A stretch of DNA of 64,000 nucleotides from Geomonas anaerohicana. Lineage in GTDB: Bacteria > Desulfobacterota > Desulfuromonadia > Geobacterales > Geobacteraceae. The notes below the pieces were generated by a model. It made no database searches and had not been told where the DNA came from. It worked only from the letters and a program-made list of their open reading frames with translations. Positions 24,632 through 34,131 of the stretch are shown one piece after another (position 1 is the first letter of the stretch; each line of letters starts with the position of its first letter). Where the stretch lies: positions 1-64,000 of the forward strand of contig NZ_JAEMHL010000001.1 in NCBI RefSeq assembly GCF_016458305.1. The letters run 5' to 3'. The translations under genes and the position numbers were made by a program.

Positions 24632-25298
24632 GGTCTACCTCCTCGTTAGAGCTATGTGAATGTCTAGTGGTGTTTGTCGATTAAGTGCAGCTTGGTGGCT
24701 CCAGCCACTTTCACCTGGCGCTAGTGTCGCCGTAAACAAAAAAAGTTTTTATTTCTAACATATAAAGAGACAAAAAGTCAAAGTAATGCTCACCAGTATC
24801 CCCGCGTCAGGACCGGAGAATTACAGGGATAGGCTGTGGTTAACACGGTTTCAGAAATGGGAATTTGTCACTGCATCCTTGAAGTAGCTTCGGATCTTTT
24901 GCCCGATGGTTCATTGAAAGCGAAATCAGCCCTCACCCCTGCCCCTCTCCCGGAGGGCGAGGGGGTGTAGTAGCAGGTGCACTCACGTCGAGGAGGAGCG
25001 GGAGACTCCCCTCAATCATTTGGGTCCATCCTCCCTCTCCCTTTGGGAGAGGGTCGGGGTGAGGGCGTCGTGATCAACAAGATTCCCGTCTCCGACCCGC
25101 CATCCGTCACCCTCTCTCGTCTGACATGGCGACAAGGCCACAGGAACGATTTCCAGAGAATTTGCACAAAATTTAGGCTGCCATTTTGTGTCCTAAAAGA
25201 GCCGTTCTCGTCTTGACGCAACCACTGACCTTCTTTGACACCTAAAACCGTTTCTAGAGCCGTTTTTGCTCGTTATATTAAATATTAATAAATACCAA
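24632..25298. other. gene-free intergenic region with two repeats
   Basis: This 667-bp gap holds the leader of dapA, an AT-rich stretch at about 24736-24785 likely to contain its promoter (minus strand TTGACT, then TTAGAA after 17 bp, a weak -10), and two GC-rich palindromic repeats (about 24932-24970 and 25026-25066). No lysine riboswitch, tRNA or small ORF was recognised. Confidence 0.5.
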
Positions 25299-25952
25299 TC
25301 ACATTCTAACGATGACAACGAGCGATCTGGCGTCGCCGGAGCAGGGAAGAGAGAAATCGTACACCGACTCGACTCGTGCGCCACGTTTTTCCAACTCGCC
25401 TTCGGCGGCGGCCACTTCCTCGGCCGCGTTCTTCCCTTTCATGGCAACGATGCGACCGCCGTCCTTCAGAACCGGAAGGGCCATGGCAACGAAGGAAGGT
25501 ATATCCGAGAAAGCGCGGGAGACCACCCAATCGAAATGACCCGCGTACTGCACGGCCAATGTCTCGGCACGCACATGCTGCGCATCGAAGCCCACCAGGT
25601 TCAATAGACGCACCGCCTGTTTCTGGAAGCTGATTTTTTTCACCACCGCGTCGACGGAAACGATTTCCAGATCAGGTTGCACCAGCTTCACAGGAATACC
25701 CGGAAAGCCACCGCCGGAGCCGATGTCCAGCATGGAGCCCGGCCCACGTACCACTTTGAGCAAGCTCAGTGAGTCCACCAGGTGCTTCACGGCGATACCT
25801 TCGTCATCGGTGATGGCGGTGAGGTTGATCTTCCGGTTCCATTTCTTCAGTTCCTCGGCGAAGAGGTCGAGAGCGTTCAACTGGCCCGGCGTCAGATCGA
25901 TACCCAGCTCTGCACTCCCCTTTTTCAGGAGATCCTTGGCGCGCTGGTTCAT
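25299..25952 (-). CDS. rsmG: 16S rRNA (guanine527-N7)-methyltransferase
   Basis: A 217-residue SAM methyltransferase with the RsmG motifs NLTAITDDEGIAVKHLVDSL, LDIGSGGGFPGIPV, AVKKISF-like VVKKISFQKQ and SRAFSD. It methylates G527 of 16S rRNA. Its ATG overlaps the mnmG stop by 4 bp, the classic gidA-gidB coupling. Unlike many bacteria, parA and parB do not follow it. Confidence 0.94.
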   Translation of the reverse strand: MNQRAKDLLKKGSAELGIDLTPGQLNALDLFAEELKKWNRKINLTAITDDEGIAVKHLVDSLSLLKVVRGPGSMLDIGSGGGFPGIPVKLVQPDLEIVSVDAVVKKISFQKQAVRLLNLVGFDAQHVRAETLAVQYAGHFDWVVSRAFSDIPSFVAMALPVLKDGGRIVAMKGKNAAEEVAAAEGELEKRGARVESVYDFSLPCSGDARSLVVIVRM

Positions 25953-27823
25953 CGGCCATACCTCGCTTTCAACGCGATGGACAGGATCGTAATACCTGCC
26001 GGCGTTACACCAGGGATGCGGGATGCCTGCCCCAGGGTGTCGGGACGGAAGCGAGCAAGCTTTTCCCGCACCTCGGCGGAAAGGCCGGAGATGGTGCCGT
26101 AGTCCATGTCATCGGGGATCTTGGTGCTTTCCAGCCTGGCGGAGCGGTCCACCTGTTCCAATTGGCGCTGGATGTACCCCTGGTACTTGATCTGGATCTC
26201 GAGCTGCTCGCGCACCTGCTCGGGCAGTTCCAGGATGGCGGGATAAACCCTGGAAAGATCCTGGCAGGTGAACTCGGGGCGCCGCAGCAACTGTTCGTAG
26301 CTGATTGCGTTCTGTATTCCGACCAATCCCCATTCCTCCAGCAGATCGTCACCGGCGGCCGAAGGAGCGAGTCTCTCCTTGGAAAGTCGCACCAGTTCCG
26401 ACTCGATCAGCTCTTTTTTCGCCAGGAACGAGCTGTACACCTCTTCCTGCACCAGCCCGATCGCGTGCCCCTTTTCCCTCAAACGCAGGTCGGCGTTGTC
26501 TTCGCGCAGCAATAAACGGTACTCGGCCCGCGAGGTGAACATGCGGTACGGCTCCTTGGTGCCCAGGGTGACCAGGTCGTCGATCATCACGCCGATGTAG
26601 GCTTCGCTGCGTCCAAGTACCAGCGGGTCTTTGTCCTGCACCCTCAGGGCCGCGTTGATACCGGCCATGAGACCTTGCGCCGCGGCCTCCTCGTAGCCGG
26701 ACGTACCGTTGATCTGGCCGGCATGGTAGAGGTTGCGCACCAGCTTGGTCTCCAGCGAGGCGTGCAACTGGATCGGGTTGACGTAGTCATACTCGATGGC
26801 GTAGGCCGGACGCATGATCTCGACCCGCTCCAATCCCTCGATGCTCCGGTAGAAGGCCCATTGGATATCGATGGGAAGCGAGGTGGACATGCCGCTGGGA
26901 TATACCTCGACCGTCTCCCGTCCTTCCGGCTCGATGAAGGTCTGGTGGCGATCCTTTTCGGGAAAGCGCACCACCTTGTCCTCAATGGAGGGGCAGTAGC
27001 GCGGGCCGATCCCTTCAATGATCCCAGCGTAGAGCGGTGAACGATCCAACCCGCTGCGGATGATATCGTGGGATCTGGGATTGGTATAGGCGATGTGACA
27101 GGGAACCTGCGGCTGCTCGATGCGCTCGGTCGAAAAGGAAAACGGGATCGGGTTCTCGTCGCCGTACTGCTTCTCAAGCCTGTCGAAGTCGATGGTCCTA
27201 CCGTCCAGGCGCGCCGGAGTGCCGGTCTTGAGGCGACCGACATCGAAGCCGTAATCCTTGAGGCCGTCGGAAAGGCCGATGGAAGGCAGATCCCCTGCCC
27301 TGCCGCCGGGATAATTGACGAGGCCGATATGGATGAGGCCACGCATGAAGGTGCCGGTAGTGAGGACGACGGTTTTGCCCATGAAGCGGACGCCGCCACG
27401 GGTATCAACGCCTACCACCTCGCCATCCTCGATCACCAGTCCGGTGACTTCTACCTGCTTCAGGTCCAGGTCATCCTGCTGCTCCATCACGTGCTTCATG
27501 CGCAGGCGGTACAGTTGCTTGTCCGCCTGGGCGCGCGAGGCACGCACCGCCGGTCCCTTCTTGGTGTTCAGCACGCGGAACTGGATACCGGTTGCATCTA
27601 TGTTGCGCCCCATCTCACCGCCGAGCGCATCGATCTCCTTGACCAGGTGCCCCTTGGCCAAACCACCAATGGCAGGGTTGCAGGACATCAGCGCGATGGC
27701 GTCCAGGTTGATGGTGAGCATAAGGGTCGGGCGGCCCATGCGGGCAGCGGCCAGTGCGGCCTCGCACCCGGCGTGTCCGGCGCCGACGACGATCACATCG
27801 TATTTTTTGTCATAAACTATCAA
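25949..27823 (-). CDS. mnmG: tRNA uridine-5-carboxymethylaminomethyl synthesis protein MnmG
   Basis: A 624-residue FAD enzyme: VGAGHAGCEAALAAARMG at the N-terminus, CNPAIGGLAKGHLVKEID, TGTFMRGLIHIG, and the C-terminal DYGTISGLSAEVREKL segment, all typical of MnmG. With MnmE it modifies U34 of several tRNAs. The start is TTG 27823, with GGAG six bases upstream; the nearby ATG is out of frame and stops at once. A parS site lies 38 bp upstream. Confidence 0.95.
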   Translation of the reverse strand: MIVYDKKYDVIVVGAGHAGCEAALAAARMGRPTLMLTINLDAIALMSCNPAIGGLAKGHLVKEIDALGGEMGRNIDATGIQFRVLNTKKGPAVRASRAQADKQLYRLRMKHVMEQQDDLDLKQVEVTGLVIEDGEVVGVDTRGGVRFMGKTVVLTTGTFMRGLIHIGLVNYPGGRAGDLPSIGLSDGLKDYGFDVGRLKTGTPARLDGRTIDFDRLEKQYGDENPIPFSFSTERIEQPQVPCHIAYTNPRSHDIIRSGLDRSPLYAGIIEGIGPRYCPSIEDKVVRFPEKDRHQTFIEPEGRETVEVYPSGMSTSLPIDIQWAFYRSIEGLERVEIMRPAYAIEYDYVNPIQLHASLETKLVRNLYHAGQINGTSGYEEAAAQGLMAGINAALRVQDKDPLVLGRSEAYIGVMIDDLVTLGTKEPYRMFTSRAEYRLLLREDNADLRLREKGHAIGLVQEEVYSSFLAKKELIESELVRLSKERLAPSAAGDDLLEEWGLVGIQNAISYEQLLRRPEFTCQDLSRVYPAILELPEQVREQLEIQIKYQGYIQRQLEQVDRSARLESTKIPDDMDYGTISGLSAEVREKLARFRPDTLGQASRIPGVTPAGITILSIALKARYGR

Positions 27824-27860
27824 ACCATACTCCGTTTACTGCGAAAGCATCTATGTGGGA

Positions 27861-27876
27861 TGTTCCACGTGAAACA
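27861..27876. promoter_or_regulatory. parS centromere site 1
   Basis: TGTTCCACGTGAAACA matches the ParB-binding parS consensus exactly (16-bp near-palindrome). It lies just upstream of mnmG, about 5 kb from dnaA. Confidence 0.93.
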
Positions 27877-28032
27877 ACACTAAAAAATAATTTAAATTTA
27901 AATAGTTACCCGATATCCACCCTGACAACCGCTCCAAAGAAGGTGGTGAAAGAAAGGCATCTGCCATCAAAAGCGAATTCCCTCTATCCCACGCCTTTCG
28001 TAAAGGGGAGGACGTGGGTCCACCTTTGGCAG

Positions 28033-28560
28033 GCGAGTCACCGTGCACGTCAGGTGAGTCACCTTGCACGTCGGGCGAGTCACATTGTGCGTCGTGCGAG
28101 TCACATTGTGCGTCGTGCGAGTCACCTTGCGCGTCGTGCGAGTCACCTTGCGCGTCGTGCGAGTCACCTTGCGCGTCGTGCGAGTCACATTGCGCATCGG
28201 GCGAGTCACCTTGCGCATCGGGCGAGTCACATTGTGCGTCGTGCGAGTCACCTTGCGCGTCGGGCGAGTCACATTGTGCGTCGTGCGAGTCACATTGCGC
28301 GTCATGCGAGTCACATTGCGCGTCATGCGAGTCACATTGCGCGTCATGCGAGTCACATTGCGCGTCGGGCGAGTCACCTTGCGCGTCGTGTGAGTCACAT
28401 TGCGCGTCGGGCGAGTCACATTGTGCGTCGTGCGAGTCACATTGCGCGTCGGGCGAGTCACATTGCACGTCATGCGAGTCACATTGGCGCAAGGTGAGTC
28501 AACGTGCGCGGCAAGCGAGACACCCGACACAACGAGCGAGTCACTTGGTGCGATGACGAA
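28033..28560. repeat. 21-bp tandem array between two parS sites
   Basis: Twenty-one units of exactly 21 bp run from 28033 to 28473, then a 22nd partial unit and about three decayed ones to 28560. The unit is GCGAGTCAC-(A/C)-TTG-(C/T)-GC-(A/G)-TC followed by two variable bases (GT, GG or AT). Variation is confined to a few positions. With a period divisible by three, several frames on both strands stay open. The resulting Arg/Ser/His- or Cys/Ser-rich translations are artefacts. Each unit covers two helical turns. There are no spacers, so this is not a CRISPR array. Confidence 0.95.
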
Positions 28561-28589
28561 CGGTACCTCTCCTTATAGTGGCGGCGGCT

Positions 28590-28609
28590 GGGCGAATAGT
28601 TATTCGCCC
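28590..28609. repeat. GGGCGAATA/TATTCGCCC palindrome, copy 1
   Basis: GGGCGAATAGTTATTCGCCC followed by CCTAC. A near-identical copy is at 28725-28744. Confidence 0.8.
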
Positions 28610-28691
28610 CTACAGTCGAATTCCTCGGCCCGCGATTTAAACTGATGAACAGGTCAATGTAAGTATATGTTGCAACATCGAAAAAGGCATT

Positions 28692-28707
28692 TGTTTCACG
28701 TGAAACA
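28692..28707. promoter_or_regulatory. parS centromere site 2
   Basis: TGTTTCACGTGAAACA, the perfect palindromic form of parS. It lies 831 bp from site 1, on the other side of the 21-bp array and just past the mnmE stop. Confidence 0.95.
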
Positions 28708-28724
28708 CCGCAGACGCGATGCAA

Positions 28725-28744
28725 GGGCGAATAATTATTCGCCC
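28725..28744. repeat. GGGCGAATA/TATTCGCCC palindrome, copy 2 (possible mnmE terminator)
   Basis: GGGCGAATAATTATTCGCCC is a perfect 20-bp palindrome that directly abuts the mnmE stop codon. It could fold in mRNA as a terminator-like hairpin. Confidence 0.8.
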
Positions 28745-30112
28745 CTACTTGCCAATGCAGAAACTGGAGAAGATCCTGTCGAGGACATCGTCGGCGGTGG
28801 TCTCGCCGGTGACCTCCCCTACCGCGTCCAGCGCATCCCTCAGATCGACCGGCAGCAACTCCATGTTTACCCCTGCCTCAAGATTGGCGACGAACGACTG
28901 CAAGGAGCCACGTGCCTTGAGCAGGGCATCGCGATGGCGCGCCTTCGATACCGCAACAAACTCACGTCCGTCGATGGCGTGTCCATGCATGAAGGCATTG
29001 GTGATCGCATTACGAAGTTCAGGCACACCATCCCCGGTCAGCGTCGAGATGGCTACAACGGGACCAATACATGCGGCAGGCAGCACGGCGTTGACCTCCA
29101 GATCTGCCTTGTTCCGTACCACAAGATAACTCTTGTTGCCGATGGCCTGCAAGATGGTCGCATCATCATCGCCGAATTCACTGGAGCCGTCGATGACGAA
29201 AAGCACCAGATCAGCCCTGGGTATGCGCTCCAACGACAGGCGGACGCCTTCCTGCTCCACCTGGTCCTCTGACTCGCGGATACCGGCGGTGTCCAGAAGC
29301 TTGACCGGCAGACCGTTGATGTTGACTACTTCCTCGATCAGGTCGCGCGTGGTGCCGGGCACGGAGGTAACGATGGCCCGTTTCTCTTTCAAGAGCGTGT
29401 TTAGCAGGCTGGACTTGCCGACATTGGGCTTGCCGGCAATGACTACTGATACGCCGTCACGCAGCACCCTTCCCTCGTCGAATCCTTCGATCAGAGCGTC
29501 AAGTTCAGCCAGGGCGGGGGCCACCTTGCCGAGGACGTCGGTCTCAACGGCTACATCGACGTCATCCTCGGGGAAGTCTATTAGCGCTTCCACGTAAGCA
29601 AGGGCATAGACAATCCCTTCCTTCACAGTGGAAATACGCTTGGAGAGAAGCCCCTCGCGCTGGTGTTGGGCCAGGGCAAGCGATGCATCCGTACGGCTGG
29701 AGATGACATCCATGACGGCCTCAGCTTGCACCAGGTCGATCCGTCCGTTCAGGAAAGCGCGCTTGGTGAACTCGCCTGGCTCTGCCAACCGTGCCCCTTG
29801 TTCCAGTGCCAGCGACAAGATGCGTGACACAACCAGGGTGCCGCCGTGGCATTGGATCTCCACGACATCCTCCCGGGTGTAGGAGTTGGGCCCCTTCATA
29901 TAGACCACCATGGCCTCATCGACCAGGTCGCCGTTGGCAGGACTTACCACGTCACCATAAGAAAAACGGTGGCTTTTTAGGCCACCGTTCGACTTTGCTC
30001 TGAAGATACTGCTTGCGATGGGCAGGGAGGCAGGGCCGCTGATCCTTACGATCCCGATTCCCCCCTCACCTACCGCTGTGCTTATTGCGGCGATTGTGTC
30101 GCGAACATACAT
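28745..30112 (-). CDS. mnmE: tRNA modification GTPase MnmE
   Basis: A 455-residue protein: folate-binding N-terminal domain (DTIAAISTAVGEGGIGIVRISG), helical domain, inserted G domain with GKPNVGKSS, PGTTRD, DTAG and NKAD, and the C-terminal FCIGK signature whose cysteine is essential. It acts with MnmG on tRNA U34. The start ATG lacks a clear Shine-Dalgarno and lies 19 bp after yidC, so translational coupling is likely. Confidence 0.96.
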   Translation of the reverse strand: MYVRDTIAAISTAVGEGGIGIVRISGPASLPIASSIFRAKSNGGLKSHRFSYGDVVSPANGDLVDEAMVVYMKGPNSYTREDVVEIQCHGGTLVVSRILSLALEQGARLAEPGEFTKRAFLNGRIDLVQAEAVMDVISSRTDASLALAQHQREGLLSKRISTVKEGIVYALAYVEALIDFPEDDVDVAVETDVLGKVAPALAELDALIEGFDEGRVLRDGVSVVIAGKPNVGKSSLLNTLLKEKRAIVTSVPGTTRDLIEEVVNINGLPVKLLDTAGIRESEDQVEQEGVRLSLERIPRADLVLFVIDGSSEFGDDDATILQAIGNKSYLVVRNKADLEVNAVLPAACIGPVVAISTLTGDGVPELRNAITNAFMHGHAIDGREFVAVSKARHRDALLKARGSLQSFVANLEAGVNMELLPVDLRDALDAVGEVTGETTADDVLDRIFSSFCIGK

Positions 30113-30131
30113 TGCTTTGATCCACTTATGG

Positions 30132-31748
30132 TCAGTCGGCGACCGACTTGTTGATGTACATCTGCTGCGCGATGGTCAGCACGTTGTTGACCAGCCAGTA
30201 GATGACCAGGCCGGACGGGAAGTTCAGGAACATGAAGGTGAAGACGACGGGAAGCATCAGCATCATCTTGGCCTGGACCGGGTCCATGTTGGTCGGGGTC
30301 ATCTTCTGCTGGATGAACATGGTGGCGCCCATGATGAGCGGGGTCACGTAGTACGGGTCCTTGGCAGAGAGGTCGGTGATCCAGAGATAGAAAGGCGCGT
30401 GCCTGAGCTCGATGGAGTACATGAGGGAGCGGTACAGGCCGAAGAACACCGGGATCTGAACGATCATGGGGAGGCAGCCGCCCAGCGGGTTGACCTTGTG
30501 GGTCTTGTACAGTTCCATCACGGCGCGGTTCATGGCGTCGCGATCGTTCTTGTACTTCTCCTTCAGTTCGTTCATCTTCGGCTGCAGCTTCTGCATGTCC
30601 TTCATGGACTTGTAGCTCTTGTGCGTGAGCGGGAAGAACACGAGCTTCAAGATGCAGGTGATGATGATGATGGCGATACCGTAGTTGCCGGTGTACTTGT
30701 AGAGGAACTTCAGGAAGACCACCAGCGGCTTGGCGATGGCGGCAAACCAGCCGTAGTCGATGACCTCTTCCAGCCTGCTCCCCTGCGCTTTGAGAATGTC
30801 GAGATCTTTCGGGCCGTAGTACAGGGCGTAGCTGACAGCCGCGCTCTGGCCGGGGGCCACGGTGATGGTCGGGGAAGCGATGTCCCTCAGGTTGGCGTCG
30901 ACGGAAGGACGGGACAGGCGCACCTGGGCGATGCTCCCCTTCTCGGCAATGACGCTCTCCATGAAGTACTTATCGGCAAAGGCGGACCAGAGGATGTTCT
31001 TGTCGAACTGCACCGGTGCCTTGAGCAGGCTGTCCAGCTTCTCACTCTTCACTGCATTATCAGTAAGGGTCGAGGGACCGTACACCTCGTAACGGCCGCC
31101 GCCTGCCTTCTGGTCGATCACGCGCGAAGTCTGCAGCAGGTGCACCGGTGCGGCAACCTGTGCGGAGCCGCCATTCTGCACCTGCTCGGTGAGGCCGATG
31201 CGATAGGCGTCGCCGGAGAAGGTAAAGGTCTTCTTGAACACGATCCCCTGCGGGGTGGTGGTGGTGAACTCGAGGGTCCCCTTGTTGGCACCGGTGAGCT
31301 TCAGATCACTGCCGCTGACGTTGTAAAGGGCGGTCGGGTTGAGGCCCAGTTCGCGGGAGTCACTAAGGAGGTTAAACCTGTTGGCAGCGGTCTCGTTGAC
31401 CAGGACGATGTCCTGCCCTTTCGGCCCGGCTACATCCTTGTACTTCTTCAGTACGAACTTCTTGAGGCCGGCGCCCTGGGTAGAGAAGACGGCACTGTAG
31501 AGATCGGTATCGACGGTGATGTCACGGGCAGCGCCTGCGGGTGCTGCCGGCACGGCGATGGGAGCGTTCGGAGCACCAGCAGTGGCGGCCGGTGTTGCCT
31601 GAGGTGCACTTGCTACCGTAGCAGAGCTGACGGCGCCTTGCTTGGCACTACCTGCGGGCGGAACCTGCTTTGCGGGCGGGAAGATAAAAGAATAAGCGTA
31701 CATTACTCCGATGGAGAGCAGTATCGCTACGATAGTACGTTTTTCCAT
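30132..31748 (-). CDS. yidC: membrane protein insertase YidC
   Basis: A 538-residue long-form (Gram-negative) YidC. It has an N-terminal anchor (TIVAILLSIGVMYAYSFIF), an Ala/Pro linker, the periplasmic beta domain, and the conserved five-helix core (AIIIITCILKLVFFPLTHKSYKSM; GCLPMIVQIPVFFGLYRSL; FNFPSGL-like LNFPSGLVIYW). It inserts and folds inner-membrane proteins. AGGAG precedes the ATG. jag, often found between yidC and mnmE, is absent; the two genes are 19 bp apart. Confidence 0.96.
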   Translation of the reverse strand: MEKRTIVAILLSIGVMYAYSFIFPPAKQVPPAGSAKQGAVSSATVASAPQATPAATAGAPNAPIAVPAAPAGAARDITVDTDLYSAVFSTQGAGLKKFVLKKYKDVAGPKGQDIVLVNETAANRFNLLSDSRELGLNPTALYNVSGSDLKLTGANKGTLEFTTTTPQGIVFKKTFTFSGDAYRIGLTEQVQNGGSAQVAAPVHLLQTSRVIDQKAGGGRYEVYGPSTLTDNAVKSEKLDSLLKAPVQFDKNILWSAFADKYFMESVIAEKGSIAQVRLSRPSVDANLRDIASPTITVAPGQSAAVSYALYYGPKDLDILKAQGSRLEEVIDYGWFAAIAKPLVVFLKFLYKYTGNYGIAIIIITCILKLVFFPLTHKSYKSMKDMQKLQPKMNELKEKYKNDRDAMNRAVMELYKTHKVNPLGGCLPMIVQIPVFFGLYRSLMYSIELRHAPFYLWITDLSAKDPYYVTPLIMGATMFIQQKMTPTNMDPVQAKMMLMLPVVFTFMFLNFPSGLVIYWLVNNVLTIAQQMYINKSVAD

Positions 31749-31766
31749 TTCAATCTCCTGGAAGGA

Positions 31767-31979
31767 CTATTTGACCGGATCGTAACCACCCGGGTGAAAC
31801 GGATGACACTTGAGTATGCGCGCCGCCGTCAACCACAACCCTTTGAGAGGGCCGTATTTTTCCAATGCTTGTAAGGAGTAGTGCGAACAGGTAGGGTAAA
31901 AACGGCAGGATGGGGCCTTGAGCGGAGAGATGAACCTCTGATAGAGAACGATCAGGCCTTTGAGTATGCTAGTGACCAT
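31767..31979 (-). CDS. yidD: membrane protein insertion efficiency factor YidD
   Basis: A 70-residue protein with the family core [29 protein letters not shown] and [11 protein letters not shown]. It assists YidC-dependent insertion at the inner-membrane face. I start it at ATG 31979, overlapping the rnpA stop by 11 bp; there is no strong Shine-Dalgarno, so coupling to rnpA is inferred. Confidence 0.9.
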   Translation of the reverse strand: MVTSILKGLIVLYQRFISPLKAPSCRFYPTCSHYSLQALEKYGPLKGLWLTAARILKCHPFHPGGYDPVK

Positions 31980-32322
31980 GTTTTTTACGCAGCCGCCCGA
32001 AGGCGGCTGCGAGCTCGGTTGAGATCTGGTGAAAGTCAAGCAAGTCAGCTCCTTTCTTGGCAACGATATTGAAATCGGCCGAGATGAAAAGAGGCTTGTT
32101 CTGCCTGTAAAACTCCCGCAGTCTTCTCTTGATGCTGTTTCTGACTACGGCGTTCCCTACCTTCTTGCTGACGGTAAACCCGACCCTGGTGACGCACCCG
32201 TCTTTTACCTTCCAGAGCAACAAAAAATGCGGCGTGTGCATCTTCGACGCGCCGTCGTTGAACTGCAGGAATTCGGGTCGCCTGCGCAGGCGTTCAGCCT
32301 TGGGAAAATCCGAGCAGGACAA
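31969..32322 (-). CDS. rnpA: ribonuclease P protein component
   Basis: A 117-residue basic protein with [36 protein letters not shown] (the RNR motif as [10 protein letters not shown]) and AKKGA. It is the protein subunit of RNase P, which matures tRNA 5' ends. The predicted start is TTG 32322, 8 bp after the rpmH stop. No better ATG exists upstream. Confidence 0.93.
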   Translation of the reverse strand: MSCSDFPKAERLRRRPEFLQFNDGASKMHTPHFLLLWKVKDGCVTRVGFTVSKKVGNAVVRNSIKRRLREFYRQNKPLFISADFNIVAKKGADLLDFHQISTELAAAFGRLRKKHGH

Positions 32323-32330
32323 AAAGGATA

Positions 32331-32480
32331 TTACTTGGTGGCAATGCCTACGGAGAGACGCTTGCGGCCTTTAGCCCTTCTCCTCTTGATAACGAGACGG
32401 CCGTTCTTGGAGGCCATGCGCACGAGGAAGCCGTGGGTCCTTTTCCTGGAAGTATTGCTGGGCTGGTAAGTTCTTTTCAT
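32331..32480 (-). CDS. rpmH: 50S ribosomal protein L34
   Basis: A 49-residue, very basic protein starting [18 protein letters not shown] and ending [11 protein letters not shown], complete for L34. AGGAGCAGAT precedes the ATG. It is the first gene of rpmH-rnpA-yidD-yidC-mnmE, transcribed away from dnaA. Confidence 0.97.
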   Translation of the reverse strand: MKRTYQPSNTSRKRTHGFLVRMASKNGRLVIKRRRAKGRKRLSVGIATK

Positions 32481-32534
32481 CTTTATCTGCTCCTTAAGTC
32501 TTAGGGTTACAATGCTTTTAAAGGCAAGTGTCGA

Positions 32535-32563
32535 ACTTAAACATAAACGCCAGTCCTTGTCAA
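32535..32563 (-). promoter_or_regulatory. probable rpmH operon promoter
   Basis: Minus strand TTGACA (32563-32558), 17-bp spacer, TTAAGT (32540-32535). The -35 is perfect and the -10 only partial. It sits 55 bp before rpmH. Confidence 0.45.
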
Positions 32564-32695
32564 GTCGTTTCTTTAAAGCCAAGTTTTGCCTTGCAAAAAA
32601 AGGGGATGACATGGTAGTGTGACACGCTAAAAATCTTAACATAGGCTTATTCTGTGTAAAATCCTGTAAGCCACTGAAATTGTGTAACTTATCTA

Positions 32696-32715
32696 TTATC
32701 AACAGTTGTTGATAA
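32696..32715. promoter_or_regulatory. inverted pair of DnaA-box-like sites upstream of dnaA
   Basis: TTATCAACA-GT-TGTTGATAA: two 9-mers, each one mismatch from the DnaA box TTATCCACA, face to face 37 bp before the dnaA start. They may autoregulate dnaA or form part of a bipartite origin with 34132-34346. Confidence 0.6.
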
Positions 32716-32751
32716 AGCTGTTTAAAAACAGTGAAAAAAAGGCCTCTCTCC

Positions 32752-34131
32752 ATGGAAAATATTTGGCTGGAAGCCCAGGCAAATCTTAAACACGTATTAA
32801 CCGAGCAGACTTACACGACCTGGATAGAGCCGCTTAAGTTCCTTGGCGCCACCGCAGACACCGTAGTCCTCGAAGTACCGAGTTCGTTCTTTCAGAAATG
32901 GGTTACTGACAAGTACCTCGCCATGATCAAGGAAGTGCTCTCCGCGATCACCTCAAAGACCTACCACATCGAGTTCCACGTCGCCGAAGCCAAACCCGAG
33001 CTACCGGAGCCCAGGACGGAGAAGGAGCCGAAGGCCAAAGGCAAGGAAAAGGATAAAGAGAAGGAAGGGGAAAAGGAGAAGGAAAAGGAGAAGGACAAAA
33101 AGCCCGAACTCGTTCCCAATCTCAACCCCAAGTACACCTTCGAGTCCTTCGTCTCCGGGCCGAGCAACCAGTTCGCCTATGCGGCGTCGCAGGCGGTCGC
33201 CAACAAGCCCGCGTCCAACTACAATCCGCTCTTCATCTACGGCGGCGTGGGTCTGGGCAAGACGCACCTGGTGAACGCCATCGGCAACCAGATCCTGGCC
33301 AAGAACCCGAAGGCGAAGATCTGCTACTACTCGTCCGAGAAGTTCATGAACGAGATGATCAACTCGCTGCGCTACAAGAAGATGGACGAGTTCCGCAACA
33401 AGTTCAGGAAGATGGACCTGCTGCTCATCGACGACATCCAGTTCATGGCCGGAAAAGAAGCGACCCAGGAGGAGTTCTTCCACACCTTCAACGCGCTCTA
33501 CGAGTCCCACAAGCAGATCGTGGTCACCTCGGACAAGTTCCCCAAGGACATACCGGGTCTCGAGGAGCGGCTCAGATCGCGCTTCGAGTGGGGTCTCATC
33601 GCGGACATCCAGCCGCCGGGGGTGGAAACCAAGGTAGCCATCCTCAAGAAGAAGTCCGACATGCACGCGGTGAACCTCCCCGACGACGTGGCGCTGTTCC
33701 TCGCCGAAGGCGCCACCAGCAACATCCGCGAACTGGAAGGTATGCTGATCCGCCTGGAGGCCTTCGCAAGCCTGACCGGCAAAGAGATCACGCTCTCCAT
33801 GGCGCGCGAGGTGATGAAGGACATCATCGTCGAGAAGACCCGCGACATCAGCGTGGAGATGATCCAGAAGATGGTCGCCGATCACTTCCGCATCAAGCTC
33901 TCCGAGCTCAAGTCGGACAAGCGCATCAAGACCCTGGTGGTGCCGCGCCAGATCGCCATATATATATGCCGGGAGCTGACCAAGGCCTCCTACCCGGAGA
34001 TCGGCGAGAAATTCGGCGGCAAGGACCACTCGACCATCATCCACTCGGTGAAGAAGATTGAGAAGCAGTTGGCGGCCGACGCGGACCTGAAGGCGACTGT
34101 GGAAGACATCAAGAAAAGGCTGTTCACATAG
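32752..34131 (+). CDS. dnaA: chromosomal replication initiator DnaA
   Basis: A 459-residue initiator. Domain I is about 1-80 ([21 protein letters not shown]). Domain II is a Lys/Glu-only tract (about 86-118). The AAA+ domain has [13 protein letters not shown] and [20 protein letters not shown]. The C-terminal DNA-binding domain ends with the signature [16 protein letters not shown]. It binds DnaA boxes and melts oriC. ATG 32752 is preferred to a GTG seven codons earlier because it gives the conserved N-terminus. Confidence 0.97.
   Translation: MENIWLEAQANLKHVLTEQTYTTWIEPLKFLGATADTVVLEVPSSFFQKWVTDKYLAMIKEVLSAITSKTYHIEFHVAEAKPELPEPRTEKEPKAKGKEKDKEKEGEKEKEKEKDKKPELVPNLNPKYTFESFVSGPSNQFAYAASQAVANKPASNYNPLFIYGGVGLGKTHLVNAIGNQILAKNPKAKICYYSSEKFMNEMINSLRYKKMDEFRNKFRKMDLLLIDDIQFMAGKEATQEEFFHTFNALYESHKQIVVTSDKFPKDIPGLEERLRSRFEWGLIADIQPPGVETKVAILKKKSDMHAVNLPDDVALFLAEGATSNIRELEGMLIRLEAFASLTGKEITLSMAREVMKDIIVEKTRDISVEMIQKMVADHFRIKLSELKSDKRIKTLVVPRQIAIYICRELTKASYPEIGEKFGGKDHSTIIHSVKKIEKQLAADADLKATVEDIKKRLFT

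Noticed and set aside
24736-24800. Lysine riboswitch or strong promoter before dapA
   Set aside because: The AT-rich tract gives only a weak -10, and no conserved lysine-element sequence was seen.
28033-28473. CRISPR array
   Set aside because: Units are contiguous 21-mers without unique spacers, and no cas genes are in the window.
27854-28556. Long open frames on both strands through the 21-bp array (Cys/Ser-rich, Arg/Ser/His-rich and Asp/Ser-rich translations)
   Set aside because: The repeat period is a multiple of three and contains no stop in several frames, so openness is automatic. No ribosome-binding site and no homology-like feature supports a protein.
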